A DNA stretch of 64,000 bases from Cupriavidus basilensis (GCF_000876015.1 NZ_BBQM01000012.1:558001-622000), one strand, 5' to 3'. Positions 22,496 to 32,596 are shown, counted from the first letter of the stretch. The notes: generated by a model from the sequence alone, not told the origin. Numbers and translations are program-made.

Positions 22496-22575
22496 TAGTA
22501 ACTACGAGACGCTCTCGACGCGACGGCGCCGCTATTATGATCATCATCAGCCATGCTGATGGAGCTGGATGAAGC

Positions 22576-22887
22576 TTATATCTGGTCTTGGTCAGAGATG
22601 TTACTCGAGACAGTGGGCCCGACGACAGTCAGCGCCGGTGTCGATGCCGAACGGTAATCTGAAGGGGGCCATCTTTGCCCTGCAGTCGTTCGGGCAGAGC
22701 CAGCGCAACTATGCCGTGTGACAAATTGCCGGAGCGCACTTGCGTGGCCCACTGCCCCAAGTCGCATTGGCCAGAAGCCAGCGATATTGCGAAGAATCTC
22801 GCTCTTATTAGTTTCGGCCTCTTCAGCCGCACGGTCAATTTCTCGATTAAGGTCATCCGATAAGATGACATTGAAGCGGACGCTCAC
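22576..22887 (-). CDS. Ribbon-helix-helix protein, C-terminus possibly altered
   Basis: A GTG start follows AGGA at 7 bases. The first 35 residues (VRFNVILSDDLNREIDRAAE then ETNKSEILRN) are a clear ribbon-helix-helix DNA-binding domain like CopG/MetJ antitoxins. The following 65 residues do not resemble an RHH partner region and look like shifted codon use, so the original C-terminus may be lost. No toxin gene is adjacent. Confidence 0.5.
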   Translation of the reverse strand: MSVRFNVILSDDLNREIDRAAEEAETNKSEILRNIAGFWPMRLGAVGHASALRQFVTRHSCAGSARTTAGQRWPPSDYRSASTPALTVVGPTVSSNISDQDQI

Positions 22888-23495
22888 AATCTTCCTCCCC
22901 CAAACGCGCAGTTCATATGCGTTTTATACACTCTTTTCACGCATCCCGCGAAACCAATCGGCTGGAAGAAGCTATTGGCGTTGCAGTTATCTTTGGCGAT
23001 CGTCTCATCGTCAAGAGGGTTAGGTGGCGAGCCCGGCGATGGCTTGCTTTGCACACTGTGACTACCTTTGTGTCGATTGCCCTCCTCCGCAACAATAGTG
23101 CGCACCATTGTTCCTACGCTCTCCAGTCTGATAGCCAAGGGTCGCGCATCGAGACACCAAAAGGTCAGCTCATTTGCCTGCACAGCAGTTCAGTGCTTGC
23201 CTACTTAAGGGAGCCGGTTAGCGGGGTATGCATAGTTTTGCGCTCGAGCACTACAGACGAAAAATCCTCTTGAGCATAACGCACCGCGTGCTGTAGCCAG
23301 GCCACACAGCGCGAGATCACACCCCATTCGCACCGCTCTCGCTGCGCCTACCCGGTCCAGCGCCATTTGATCGCGGCTGCATGTCGACATGCGGCTGCGT
23401 CGCATTTCAATGCGCGAACAAATGCTAAGTGCGTTCGCGAAATTCCAAGACAATCGAATGCCTATTCAACGACGCTGCGATCCACGCTGCATGTC
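22888..23495. other. Gene-poor junction between the island and the metabolic locus
   Basis: Frames on both strands here lack ribosome binding sites and family features. Base composition changes from mixed to GC-rich toward 23.5 kb. It should contain the promoter of the SBP-amidase-hyu operon, but no clear -35/-10 pair is seen. Confidence 0.4.
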
Positions 23496-25103
23496 ATGCT
23501 CCCATCCTTGCTTAGGACTCTCAAGTTCGACCGCCGGTATCTTCATCTCGTGCTGGCAGCCTTGCCACTCGCTGTCACTGCGCCGAGCAATGCACAGTCG
23601 CCCGTGGAAGGTGGCACACTGACATACGCCCTCTCGCAAGAGCCTACGGCACTCGTCTCCTTTCTTGACACAAAGACCGACAATCGCAACGTCAGCGGCA
23701 AGATCACGGAAGGCTTGCTTCGCTACGATGCGAAGTTCAACCCCCAGCCGCTACTGGCTACGGCCTGGCAAGTCAGTGCCGATGGCCTGAAGTACACCTT
23801 CAAGCTTCGGCCGGGCGTCAAATTTCACGACGGCACCAACTTCACCGCCGAGGACGTCCGGTACTCGGTGCTTGCGCAAAAAAAGCAGGGGCCGCGCGGA
23901 CGCATCACGCTGGCCAATGTGGAGCGCGTCGACACGCCTGACCCGCTTACCGCGGTCATTGTCCTGTCCAGACCGGCGCCCTTTCTCCTCAAGGCGCTGT
24001 CGTCTGCCGAGCTGCCCGTCGTGCCCGCGCATCGCTATGGTGACGGTGCGCCGCTGAGCAGCCCGAACAGCAATGCGCCTGTTGGCACCGGGCCTTTCCT
24101 ATTCGAGCAGTGGGTCCGCGGCAGCCACGTGGTGCTTCGCAAGAATCCGAACTACTGGCGCAAGGGCTATCCGCACCTCGACCGGGTGATCCTGAAGTTC
24201 ATGCGAGATCCGGCCGCTATTTCGACCGCGGTGGAAACCGGCGAGGTCGATGCGGCACAGGGGGTCGGACTGGCTGACCTGGAGCGGTTGGCCGCGAACC
24301 CGAAGCTGAGGACGGACGACACGTACGATGGCTTCCTCAACAACGCGTCATTCCTGGAATTCAATGTAGAGAATCCAATCCTGGCGAACGTCAAGGTACG
24401 CCACGCCATTGCACAGGCCATCGACCGCAACTTCATCCGGAACGCCATCTACTACAAGCGCACAGAGCTGGTGAACTCCCCTGTTCCGCGCGTCTTGTCT
24501 GACTACTATGACGACAGTACCTTCCAGTACCCGTTCGATGTCGCGGCGGCGAACCGGTTGCTTGACGAGGCGGGCTATCCGAAGCCGGCCACCGGCCAGC
24601 GCTTTGCCCTCCGACTGAGCTACATCCCCGGGGCGGAATTCAAGCGGACCACGGACTATCTGCGCTCGGCGCTCGGCCGCGTCGGCATCAAGGTGGAAGT
24701 CGTGGATGGCGACCTTCCCACCTTTTTGAAACGCGTTTACACCACGCGCGACTTCGACATCAATATCAACGGCCTCGGGCGCCTGTTCGACCCGACAGTG
24801 GGCGTGCAGCGGATCTACTGGGGCGACGGTGTGCGCAACCCGCTGGTCTGGATCAACGGCTCGCACTATGTCAATGCGCAGGTCGACGAGCTATTTCGCC
24901 AGGCGGCCGTGGAGGTCGACCCTGGCAGGCGCGCAAGTCATTTCAAGCAGATCCAGCAGATCGTCGGGCGCGACCTGCCGGTGCTGCCGCTTGTCACCGT
25001 TCCATTTGTCCAGGTGTACAGCGTGCGCGTACACAACCTCAATAACAGCATCGACCTGATGGCGGGCGATCTCTCGGACGCCTGGATCGAGCCGCGCAAA
25101 TGA
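23496..25103 (+). CDS. Periplasmic peptide/amide-binding protein (SBP_bac_5 family), first copy
   Basis: This is the solute receptor of a Dpp/Opp-type importer. The ATG at 23496 opens a signal peptide (hydrophobic core LVLAALPLAV, cleavage after PSNAQ). The mature protein starts with GGTLTYALSQEPTALVSF and contains KITEGLLRYD, LRPGVKFHDG, VGTGPFLF and ANRLLDEAGYP, standard for cluster C binding proteins. It shares its whole layout with the second copy at 32629-34248. The stop overlaps the amidase start (ATGA), so import and hydrolysis are genetically coupled. Confidence 0.9.
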   Translation: MLPSLLRTLKFDRRYLHLVLAALPLAVTAPSNAQSPVEGGTLTYALSQEPTALVSFLDTKTDNRNVSGKITEGLLRYDAKFNPQPLLATAWQVSADGLKYTFKLRPGVKFHDGTNFTAEDVRYSVLAQKKQGPRGRITLANVERVDTPDPLTAVIVLSRPAPFLLKALSSAELPVVPAHRYGDGAPLSSPNSNAPVGTGPFLFEQWVRGSHVVLRKNPNYWRKGYPHLDRVILKFMRDPAAISTAVETGEVDAAQGVGLADLERLAANPKLRTDDTYDGFLNNASFLEFNVENPILANVKVRHAIAQAIDRNFIRNAIYYKRTELVNSPVPRVLSDYYDDSTFQYPFDVAAANRLLDEAGYPKPATGQRFALRLSYIPGAEFKRTTDYLRSALGRVGIKVEVVDGDLPTFLKRVYTTRDFDININGLGRLFDPTVGVQRIYWGDGVRNPLVWINGSHYVNAQVDELFRQAAVEVDPGRRASHFKQIQQIVGRDLPVLPLVTVPFVQVYSVRVHNLNNSIDLMAGDLSDAWIEPRK

Positions 25104-26644
25104 ATGCCGACACCCGGGGATCCAGCATGACGACGCAGGACATCCAGCAGTCTCGCTTGCAGGCGCTGACCTTTGCGAGCGCGAGCGCACAGGCCCAGGC
25201 GCTCGCTGACGGCCACGTAACGGCTGTCGAGTTGCTCGAACACGTACTGGCGCGCATCGACCGCCTCGACGGAGCGATCAACGCCGTCGTCGTGCGAAAC
25301 GACGAAGCAGCCCGCGCCGACGCGCGCGCGGCCGACGCTGCCCTGGCTCGCGGCGAACGCCAGCCGCTGCTAGGCGTGCCGATCACGGTAAAGGCATCGT
25401 TCGACGTGGCCGGACTTGTCACCAGCAACGGCAACCCCGCCTATGCCGACAACGTCGCCGCAACCGACGCGCTGGCCGTCGCGGCACTGCGTGAGGCCGG
25501 TGCCGTGATCGTCGGCAAGAGCAATGTTCCTCTCGCGCTGGCCGACCTGCAGAGCTATAACGCCATCCACGGTACGAGCAACAATCCATGGGATCTTGCA
25601 CGTACCCCGGGCGGCTCGTCGGGCGGTTCGGCGGCCGCGCTGGCGGCTGGCTATGTCTCCCTGGAATTGGGGACCGACATCGGCGGCTCGATCCGCATTC
25701 CCGCGCACTTCAACGGCGTCTACGGCCACAAGCCGACCGCGGGCCTGGTCGCGCTGGGCGGCACCGGCGTGCCCTCGGGCCGCCTGGCGGACCGCGACCT
25801 GGTGGTGGCGGGTCCGTTGGCACGCACCGCCGCCGACCTGGAGCTGGCGCTCGACCTGCTGCTCAACCGCGAGCCGATCGCCGCCAAGGCCTGGAAGGTC
25901 GCGCTGCCGCCTGCGCGCCACGCACGGCTGCGGGACTTCCGGGTGCTGGTCATCGACCAGTGGCCGGGCACCGAACGCAGCCTGCACGAGCAGCAGGTGG
26001 TGGAGCGCCTCGTGGAACGCCTGCGCACTCAGGGCACGCAAGTGAGCCACATCGCCGACGTGCCGGCCGGCCTCCTGCCCGACCTGGTGCTGCAGCACCG
26101 CGTGTACCGCAGCCTGCTGGGCTCCTCGCTGGCGTCGCCGCCCGCGCAGAGCGAGGCCGCGCGCCAACGCCTTGCGGCACTCTCGCCTGATGACGACAGC
26201 GCCGATGCCGCCTGGCTGCGTGCGCCGGCCTTGCGTCATGCCGACTGGCTGCGCGACAACGAAGCGCGCTTCGCACTGCGCCACCAATGGGAGCGCCTGT
26301 TCGGACGCTTCGACGTGGTGGTGACGCCGGTGGCGCCGCTGCCGGCCTTCGCGCACGACCAGCGCGAACCGAAGGACGCGCGCACGTTCCCGGTCGAGTT
26401 CGCCGACGGCACCCGCCAGGTCCGCTTCCTCGACCTGTTCTACTGGGCGGGCCTGCCGGTGTTGCCGGGACTGCCGGCCACCAGCTTTCCGCTCGGACTC
26501 GACGCGCAAGGCTTGCCCATCAGCGCGCAAGCCGTTGGCCCTTACCTCGAAGATCGCACCACCCTGCACTTCGCGCACCTGCTGGAACAGGCCTACGGCG
26601 GCTTCGTCGCGCCGCCCGGCTACGACGAGCAGCCGGCGGGATAG
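25100..26644 (+). CDS. Amidase signature (AS) family amidase
   Basis: The 514-residue enzyme hydrolyses an amide bond by the Ser-cisSer-Lys triad: Lys in GVPITVKASFD, the Gly/Ser-rich signature TPGGSSGGSAAALAAG, and the nucleophile Ser in TDIGGSIRIPA. There is no signal peptide, so it works in the cytoplasm on imported substrate. The ATG overlaps the SBP stop. The true start may be the internal MTTQDIQQSR ten codons later. Context with HyuA/HyuB and a peptide importer suggests a pathway for a cyclic or N-acyl amide; the exact substrate is not visible. Confidence 0.9.
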   Translation: MNADTRGSSMTTQDIQQSRLQALTFASASAQAQALADGHVTAVELLEHVLARIDRLDGAINAVVVRNDEAARADARAADAALARGERQPLLGVPITVKASFDVAGLVTSNGNPAYADNVAATDALAVAALREAGAVIVGKSNVPLALADLQSYNAIHGTSNNPWDLARTPGGSSGGSAAALAAGYVSLELGTDIGGSIRIPAHFNGVYGHKPTAGLVALGGTGVPSGRLADRDLVVAGPLARTAADLELALDLLLNREPIAAKAWKVALPPARHARLRDFRVLVIDQWPGTERSLHEQQVVERLVERLRTQGTQVSHIADVPAGLLPDLVLQHRVYRSLLGSSLASPPAQSEAARQRLAALSPDDDSADAAWLRAPALRHADWLRDNEARFALRHQWERLFGRFDVVVTPVAPLPAFAHDQREPKDARTFPVEFADGTRQVRFLDLFYWAGLPVLPGLPATSFPLGLDAQGLPISAQAVGPYLEDRTTLHFAHLLEQAYGGFVAPPGYDEQPAG

Positions 26645-26937
26645 GACGGCCGCCTCGCGCCGCCCGATGGCAGGCGCGCGCCGCCGCTCCGGCCACCGGG
26701 TGCCGCGGGCCGTCCAGTGCAGCGCAGCGCAGCGCAGCGCATAACGATAGTCGAACGCGTTCGTTGCCCAGGCCGCCGCACGCGCGCAACATGACCGGTT
26801 TCCTCCGCGTGGCTTATGGCCCTGCCCCACGACGCGTGCCGTGGCGAGAGCGTGCGCCGCCAGCGCGGTTGCATCTGCTTCGCCGGCCGGCGCCAAGCGG
26901 ATTCGAGCGCCGACCCTTTCAAAGAGCATTTCCCCTC
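26645..26937. other. Intergenic region with a GCAGC microrepeat
   Basis: Bases 26719-26740 hold four tandem GCAGC units. No gene is supported on either strand. The spacing to HyuA (294 bases) means a separate promoter for the hyu genes is possible. Confidence 0.4.
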
Positions 26938-29094
26938 ATGTCTTCGCAACTCCCCTCCCCCTCCGCCGCGCATGACCCGCGCCTGCGTGTCGCCGTCGAC
27001 GTCGGCGGCACCTTTACCGACGTGGTGTTGCTGCGCGGCACCGAGAAGCACACGCTGAAGGTACTCACCACGCCGACGGCGCCGGAGCAAGCCGTCCTCG
27101 GCGGCGTCGAAGAAGTGCTGCGACTGGCCGGTGCCGGCTGGGCCGACGTCGACCTGCTGATCCTCGGCACCACGCTGGCCACCAACGCGCTGATCGAGCG
27201 CAAAGGCGCGCCTACCGCGCTGCTCACCACGCACGGATTCCGCGACCTGGTGGAAATCGGCCTCGAAGACCGTTTCGCGCAGTACGACGTGTTCCTCGAC
27301 AAGCCCGCGCCGCTGGTTCCGCGCCACTGGCGTCATGGCGTGGTCGAGCGCACCGATGCGGCCGGCCGCGTGATCACGCCGCTCGACGAGGCGCAGGTGG
27401 TCGAGCTGGCGCGGCAGCTGCTGGCCGACGGCATCGAGAGCGTGGCCGTCTGCTTCCTGCACGGCTACGCCAATCCCGCGCACGAGCGCCGCGTGCGCGA
27501 CCTGCTGCGCGAGCACGCACCCGGCCTGTGGGTGTCGCTGGCCTCGGACGTATGCCCCGAGATCCGCGAGTACGAGCGACTGTCCACCGTCAGCGCCAAC
27601 GCCTACGTGCAGCCGCAGGTGGCAGGCTACCTGCGCCGCCTGCAGGAAGGGGCGGCCGCGCGCGGCCTGCGCGCCGAGCCGTTCCTGATGACCTCGGGCG
27701 GCGCCATCACCACGCTGCAGGCCGGCATCGACGAACCGGTGCGCCTGGTCGAATCCGGCCCCGCCGGCGGCGCGGTGCTCGCACGCCAGGTCGCCGAGCA
27801 GATCGGCGCCGCGCGCGCGCTGTCGTTCGACATGGGCGGCACCACGGCCAAGATCTGCTTCATCGACGACTACCAGCCGCAGGTGAGTCGCAGCTTCGAG
27901 TTCGGTCGCGTGCACCGGCACCTCAAGGGCTCCGGCCTGCCGATCCGCATCCCGGTTATCGAGATGGTGGAGATCGGCGCCGGCGGTGGCTCCATCGCGC
28001 GCGTCAACCACCTTGGCGTGGTCCAGGTCGGCCCCGACAGCGCGGGTTCCTCGCCCGGCCCGGCGGCTTATGGGCTGGGCGGCGAACTACCTACCGTGAC
28101 CGATGCGCACGCCGCGCTCGGCACCATCGACCCGGCGCGCTTCGCGGTCGGCAAGGTGCGGCTGGACCCGCAACGCGCACGCGACGCGCTGCTGCGGGGC
28201 CTGGCCGCGCAAACGGGCCTCGACATCGAGCCGGCCGCGCAGGCCGTGATCGAGATCGTCACGGAAAACATGGCCAACGCGGCGCGCGTGCATGCCTCCG
28301 AGCTCGGCAAGGTGGCGGAAGACAGCACCGTCATTGCCTTCGGTGGTGCCGCGCCGCTGCATGCCGCGCTGCTGGCGCGCAAGCTGGGCGTGGCGCGGCT
28401 GGTGATCCCCAATTCCGCCGGCGTGGGTTCGGCGCTGGGCTTCCTGTGGGCACCGGTGGCTTACCAGACGGTACGCAGCCTCGCGCAGCGGCTCGATCGC
28501 ATCGACCACGCGGCGGTGGACAAGCTGCTTGCCGAACTCACCGCCACCGCTGACGACGTGGTGCTGCGCGCCGCGCCGGGCGCTTCGCTGGTACGCCATC
28601 GCCAGGCCTTCATGCGGTACGCGGGCCAGGGCCACGAGATTCCCGTGGAACTGCCGGACGGCCCGTTCGACGTGGCCAGCGGCAAGGCCCTGCACGAGCG
28701 CTTCGAGGCGCGCTATGCCGCGCTCTACGGCCGCAGCCTGCCGCACATCGCGGCGGAGGCGGTGAGCTGGTCGGTCGCCGTGGAAGCCGGCGGGCGCGCG
28801 GCGCCAGAGCCGGACGAAATCGTGGCCGACGCGCACCGCGCCCAGCCCTCCGGCACCCGGCGGCTGTACGACGCGGAGACCGGGCAGTGGAGCGAGGTGC
28901 CAGTCTTCGAGCGTGCCGCGCTCGGCGCGGGCAAGTGGATCGAAGGCCCGGCACTGGTGGTGGAAGACGAGACGACCACGCACGTCATTTCGGGCTTCGA
29001 GGCGCGCGTGAGCAAGCTGGGCGCGCTGGTGCTCGACGACACCACCGCCGCGCGCCGGCAGCGCGCGCCCGCAGCCGAAGCGGAGGCCGTATGA
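26938..29094 (+). CDS. Hydantoinase/oxoprolinase subunit A
   Basis: The 718-residue protein has the actin-like ATPase fold of the HyuA family: VAVDVGGTFTDVVLL near the start (phosphate-1), TTLATNALIERKG, EIREYERLSTVSANAY, LVESGPAGGAV and SFDMGGTTAKICFID (second phosphate loop), then GAGGGSIA. It pairs with HyuB to open lactam or hydantoin-like rings with ATP. The ATG at 26938 is the first one after a long non-coding stretch and matches the usual family start. The stop overlaps HyuB by 4 bases. Confidence 0.92.
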   Translation: MSSQLPSPSAAHDPRLRVAVDVGGTFTDVVLLRGTEKHTLKVLTTPTAPEQAVLGGVEEVLRLAGAGWADVDLLILGTTLATNALIERKGAPTALLTTHGFRDLVEIGLEDRFAQYDVFLDKPAPLVPRHWRHGVVERTDAAGRVITPLDEAQVVELARQLLADGIESVAVCFLHGYANPAHERRVRDLLREHAPGLWVSLASDVCPEIREYERLSTVSANAYVQPQVAGYLRRLQEGAAARGLRAEPFLMTSGGAITTLQAGIDEPVRLVESGPAGGAVLARQVAEQIGAARALSFDMGGTTAKICFIDDYQPQVSRSFEFGRVHRHLKGSGLPIRIPVIEMVEIGAGGGSIARVNHLGVVQVGPDSAGSSPGPAAYGLGGELPTVTDAHAALGTIDPARFAVGKVRLDPQRARDALLRGLAAQTGLDIEPAAQAVIEIVTENMANAARVHASELGKVAEDSTVIAFGGAAPLHAALLARKLGVARLVIPNSAGVGSALGFLWAPVAYQTVRSLAQRLDRIDHAAVDKLLAELTATADDVVLRAAPGASLVRHRQAFMRYAGQGHEIPVELPDGPFDVASGKALHERFEARYAALYGRSLPHIAAEAVSWSVAVEAGGRAAPEPDEIVADAHRAQPSGTRRLYDAETGQWSEVPVFERAALGAGKWIEGPALVVEDETTTHVISGFEARVSKLGALVLDDTTAARRQRAPAAEAEAV

Positions 29095-30809
29095 CAAACG
29101 CTGCTGGCCGTCAGGCGCTGGGCCGGCAACTGGTCTGGAGCCGCCTGCTCGCGGTGGTGGAAGAACAGGCCCAGACCCTGATCCGCACCGCCTTCGGCAC
29201 TCCCACGCGCGAGGCCGGCGACCTGTCGGCCGGCGTGTTCCTGCCCGATGGCCGGATGATCGCGCAGGCCGTGACCGGCACGCCGGGCCACGTCAATTCG
29301 ATGGCCGATTCCGTGCTGCATTTCCTGCGCGCGTTTCCGGTGGAAACCATGCGCGACGGCGATGTCTACGTCACCAACGATCCGTGGAAGGGAACCGGGC
29401 ACCTGTTCGACGTGGTCATGCTCACGCCGGTCTTCCACGGGGATGGCGACGGCGATGGAGAAAACGGCGCGAAGCGCCTCGTCGCGCTGTTCGCCTCCAC
29501 CGTGCACGTGGTCGACATCGGTGGCGTCAATGCCGGCCCCGATGCGCTGGATATCTACCAGGAGGGACTGTTCCTGCCGCCGCTGCGCTTCGTCAGCGAG
29601 GGCGTGATCGAGGAAGCGGTGCTGGACATCGTGCGCGCCAACGTGCGCGAGCCCGGCCAGGTGGAGGGCGACTTCCACGCGCTGGTGGCCTGCAACGCCG
29701 TGGGCGCCACGCGACTGCGGCGCATGCTGCGCGAGTTCGGGCTCGGCGACCTGCAGGCGCAGGGAGACTACATCATCGAACGTTCGCGGCTGGCCATGCG
29801 CGAGGCGCTGCGCGCATGGCCCAAGGGTACCTGGCACAACCACATGACGGTGGACGGCTATGACTCGCCGCTGGATCTCCATGCGGCCATCACGGTGTCG
29901 GACGACGGCATCGTGGTCGACTTCGCGGGCACCTCGGCCAGCATCGCCCGCGGCATCAACGTGCCCAAGGCCTACACCGACGCCTACACCTCGTTCGGCA
30001 TCCGCTGCCTGATCGGCGCCGACGTGCCCAACAACTCGGGCTCGCTCGCGCCCATCCGGGTCGTGGCGCCGGAAGGCTCCATCGTGAACGCGCTGCCGCC
30101 CGCCGCCGTCGCCGCGCGCGCGGCGATCGGCCAGATGTTGCCCGACCTGGTATTCGGCGCGCTGCGCCAGGCGCGGCCCGACCGCGTGCCCGCCGAAGGC
30201 GCCTCGTCGCTCTGGAACGTTCGCCTGTTCGGCGGCCAGCCGATCGAGGGCGGGCCGAACGACGCTTTGCGCCGCGCGCGACGCTTCAATATCGTGAGCT
30301 TCTCCACCGGAGGCACCGGCGCGCGCCCGGGCAAGGACGGCCTCTCGGCCACGGCCTATCCGAGCGGCGTGCGCAACGTGTCGCTCGAAATCCTCGAGAC
30401 GCAGGCGCCGCTGCTGTTCCGGCGCAAGGAGTACCGCCCGGACTCGGGCGGCGTCGGCGCGTCGCGCGGCGGCCTCGGGCAGGTCATCGAAATCGAGAAC
30501 GCCGACGGCGATCCGATGGTGCTGTCCGCCACCTGGGACCGCGTGCGCTTTCCCGCGCGCGGCGCGCTCGGCGGCGGCGACGGCGCGCCCGGCACGGCTC
30601 GGCTCCGACACGCCGGTACCGTGCTGCGCGGCAAGGGCCGGCAGGTCATTCCGGCCGGCGAGGTGCTGGTGGTCGAGACGCCAGGCGGCGCCGGCCTTGG
30701 CGATCCCGCCGAGCGTGACCCCGCCCTGCTCGCGCGAGACATCGAGGCGGGCCTGGTCACGAAGCACGCCGCCACCCCTACCAAAGATCCCGCAGGAACC
30801 GCCGCATGA
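29091..30809 (+). CDS. Hydantoinase/oxoprolinase subunit B, first paralogue
   Basis: The 572-residue protein carries the HyuB signatures EAGDLSAGVFLPDGRMIAQA, GTPGHVNSM, VTNDPWKGTGHL and NVPKAYTDAYTSFGIRC, and near the end RGALGGGDGAPG and VVETPGGAGLGDP. It starts within the HyuA stop (ATGA) and its own stop overlaps the second B gene in the same way. HyuB binds metal and provides the hydrolytic centre. Two stretches are identical at the DNA level to the following paralogue (29202-29296 and about 29951-30011). Confidence 0.92.
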   Translation: MTNAAGRQALGRQLVWSRLLAVVEEQAQTLIRTAFGTPTREAGDLSAGVFLPDGRMIAQAVTGTPGHVNSMADSVLHFLRAFPVETMRDGDVYVTNDPWKGTGHLFDVVMLTPVFHGDGDGDGENGAKRLVALFASTVHVVDIGGVNAGPDALDIYQEGLFLPPLRFVSEGVIEEAVLDIVRANVREPGQVEGDFHALVACNAVGATRLRRMLREFGLGDLQAQGDYIIERSRLAMREALRAWPKGTWHNHMTVDGYDSPLDLHAAITVSDDGIVVDFAGTSASIARGINVPKAYTDAYTSFGIRCLIGADVPNNSGSLAPIRVVAPEGSIVNALPPAAVAARAAIGQMLPDLVFGALRQARPDRVPAEGASSLWNVRLFGGQPIEGGPNDALRRARRFNIVSFSTGGTGARPGKDGLSATAYPSGVRNVSLEILETQAPLLFRRKEYRPDSGGVGASRGGLGQVIEIENADGDPMVLSATWDRVRFPARGALGGGDGAPGTARLRHAGTVLRGKGRQVIPAGEVLVVETPGGAGLGDPAERDPALLARDIEAGLVTKHAATPTKDPAGTAA

Positions 30810-32596
30810 GCAAGACATCCGCTGCCAGGACACTGGCTGACGTCCCGACCAGTCCGTCCGGTCAGGCCGCCCGACCCGGCCGGCTCATCCGCCACCAACT
30901 CGCCTGGAACCGTCTGCTCTCCGTGGTCGAGGAACAGGCGCAGGTGCTGATCCACACGGCCTTCGGCACCCCCACGCGCGAGGCCGGCGACCTGTCGGCC
31001 GGCGTGTTCCTGCCCGATGGCCGGATGATCGCGCAGGCCGTGACCGGCACGCCGGGCCACGTCAACTCGATGGCCGAATCGGTCAAGCACTTCCTGCGGC
31101 GCTTTCCGCCGGACACGATGGAAGACGGCGACGTGTTCCTCACCAACGATCCGTGGAAAGGCACCGGCCACCTGTTCGACATGACGATGGTCACGCCCAT
31201 CTTCCACCACGGCGAGCGCGATGACGGCGAGTCGGGGACGGCGCGCCCGGTGGCGCTGTTCGCCTCCACGCTGCACGTGGTGGACATCGGCGGCATCGGC
31301 TCCAGCCCGGACGGCCTGGAGATCTACCATGAAGGCCTGTTCCTCCCCATCCTGCGCTTCGTGCGCCGCGGCACGGTGGACCCGGCCGTGCGCGCAATCA
31401 TCCGCGCCAACGTGCGCGACCCGGAGCAGGTGGAGGGCGACCTCTTCGCGCTGATCGCGTGCAACGAGGTCGGCGGCCGGCGGCTGCGCACGCTGTTGCG
31501 CGAGTTCAAGTTATCCGATCTCGAGGAACTGGGCGAATTTGTCATCGCGCGCTCGGCCCGGGCGATGCGCGACGCGCTGCGCGGCTGGCCGCGCGGGACC
31601 TGGCACAACACCCTGGTAGCGGATGGCTACGACGCGCCCATCACGCTGCAGGTCTCGGTGACCATCGCCGACGACGGCATCACGGTGGACTACGCCGGCA
31701 CCTCGGGCAGCGTGGCGCGCGGCATCAACGTGCCCAAGGCCTACACCGACGCCTACACCTCGTTCGGCATCCGCTGCCTGGTCGGGCCCGACGTGCCGAA
31801 CAATGCCGGATCGCTGGCGCCGATCCGCGTCGAGGCGCCCGCCGGCTGCATCCTCAACGCGCTGCATCCCGCCGCCGTGACGGCGCGCCACGTGCTCGGG
31901 CAACTGCTGCCCGACGCCGTGTTCGGCGCGCTCCGCCAGGCGCGGGCGGATCGCGTGCCGGCCGAGGGCGCTTCGTCGCTGTGGAACCTGCAGCTCGTTG
32001 GCGGCGAGGTGCTGGCAGAGGCAAGCCAGGCCGATGCCGAGGCCATGCGCCGCGGCGAGCGTTTCAACGTGATCAGTTTCTCCACCGGCGGTACCGGCGC
32101 GCGGCCCGGCAAGGACGGCCTCTCGGTCACGGCCTATCCGAGCGGCGTGCGCAACGTCTCGGTCGAAATCCTGGAAACCCAGGCGCCGATCATCTTCGAC
32201 CGCAAGGAGTTCCGCATCGGCTCGGGCGGCACCGGCGCCACGCGCGGCGGCCTTGGCCAGGTGATCGAGGTACGCCATGCGCGCGAGGACGCGGCCATGC
32301 TGATCGCGGCGGCGTTCGACCGCGTGGCCAACCCCGCGCGCGGCGCGCTCGGCGGCGGCGATGGCGCGCCTGGCCGGCTGCGGCTGGCCTCGGGCGCCAC
32401 GCTGCGGGCCAAGGGCCGCCAGGTCGTGCCGGCCGGCGACCGCCTGATCGTCGAGACGCCGGGCGGCGGCGGCCTTGGCGACCCCGCCGGGCGCGACCCC
32501 GCGCTGGCGGCGCGCGACCTGCGCGAGGGGCTGGTTTCGCCCGAAACCCTGGTGGCAAAGACGGACGACGACATGCCGGCCGAAGCCACCTCCTGA
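30806..32596 (+). CDS. Hydantoinase/oxoprolinase subunit B, second paralogue
   Basis: The 596-residue product is collinear with the preceding HyuB (EAGDLSAGVFLPDGRMIAQA, LTNDPWKGTGHL, SFGIRCLVGPDVPNNAGSL, RGALGGGDGAPG). The N-terminus is about 25 residues longer and one insertion (EASQADAEAMRRGE) is unique. Tandem HyuB genes behind one HyuA are uncommon; the two could form alternative A-B complexes with different substrates, or a mixed complex. Start overlaps the first B gene (ATGA). Confidence 0.92.
   Translation: MSKTSAARTLADVPTSPSGQAARPGRLIRHQLAWNRLLSVVEEQAQVLIHTAFGTPTREAGDLSAGVFLPDGRMIAQAVTGTPGHVNSMAESVKHFLRRFPPDTMEDGDVFLTNDPWKGTGHLFDMTMVTPIFHHGERDDGESGTARPVALFASTLHVVDIGGIGSSPDGLEIYHEGLFLPILRFVRRGTVDPAVRAIIRANVRDPEQVEGDLFALIACNEVGGRRLRTLLREFKLSDLEELGEFVIARSARAMRDALRGWPRGTWHNTLVADGYDAPITLQVSVTIADDGITVDYAGTSGSVARGINVPKAYTDAYTSFGIRCLVGPDVPNNAGSLAPIRVEAPAGCILNALHPAAVTARHVLGQLLPDAVFGALRQARADRVPAEGASSLWNLQLVGGEVLAEASQADAEAMRRGERFNVISFSTGGTGARPGKDGLSVTAYPSGVRNVSVEILETQAPIIFDRKEFRIGSGGTGATRGGLGQVIEVRHAREDAAMLIAAAFDRVANPARGALGGGDGAPGRLRLASGATLRAKGRQVVPAGDRLIVETPGGGGLGDPAGRDPALAARDLREGLVSPETLVAKTDDDMPAEATS

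Noticed and set aside
22884..23273. Two opposing frames of about 100 codons between the RHH gene and the first SBP
   Set aside because: They overlap each other completely, have no ribosome binding site and no family features.
23367..23495. 43-codon N-terminal extension of the first SBP
   Set aside because: It precedes a normal signal peptide starting at 23496 and is not hydrophobic, so it is leader DNA rather than protein.
26287..26937. Long N-terminal extension of HyuA reaching into the amidase gene
   Set aside because: The HyuA family starts near MSSQLPSPSAAHDPRLRVAVDVGG. The extension is the amidase gene read in another frame.
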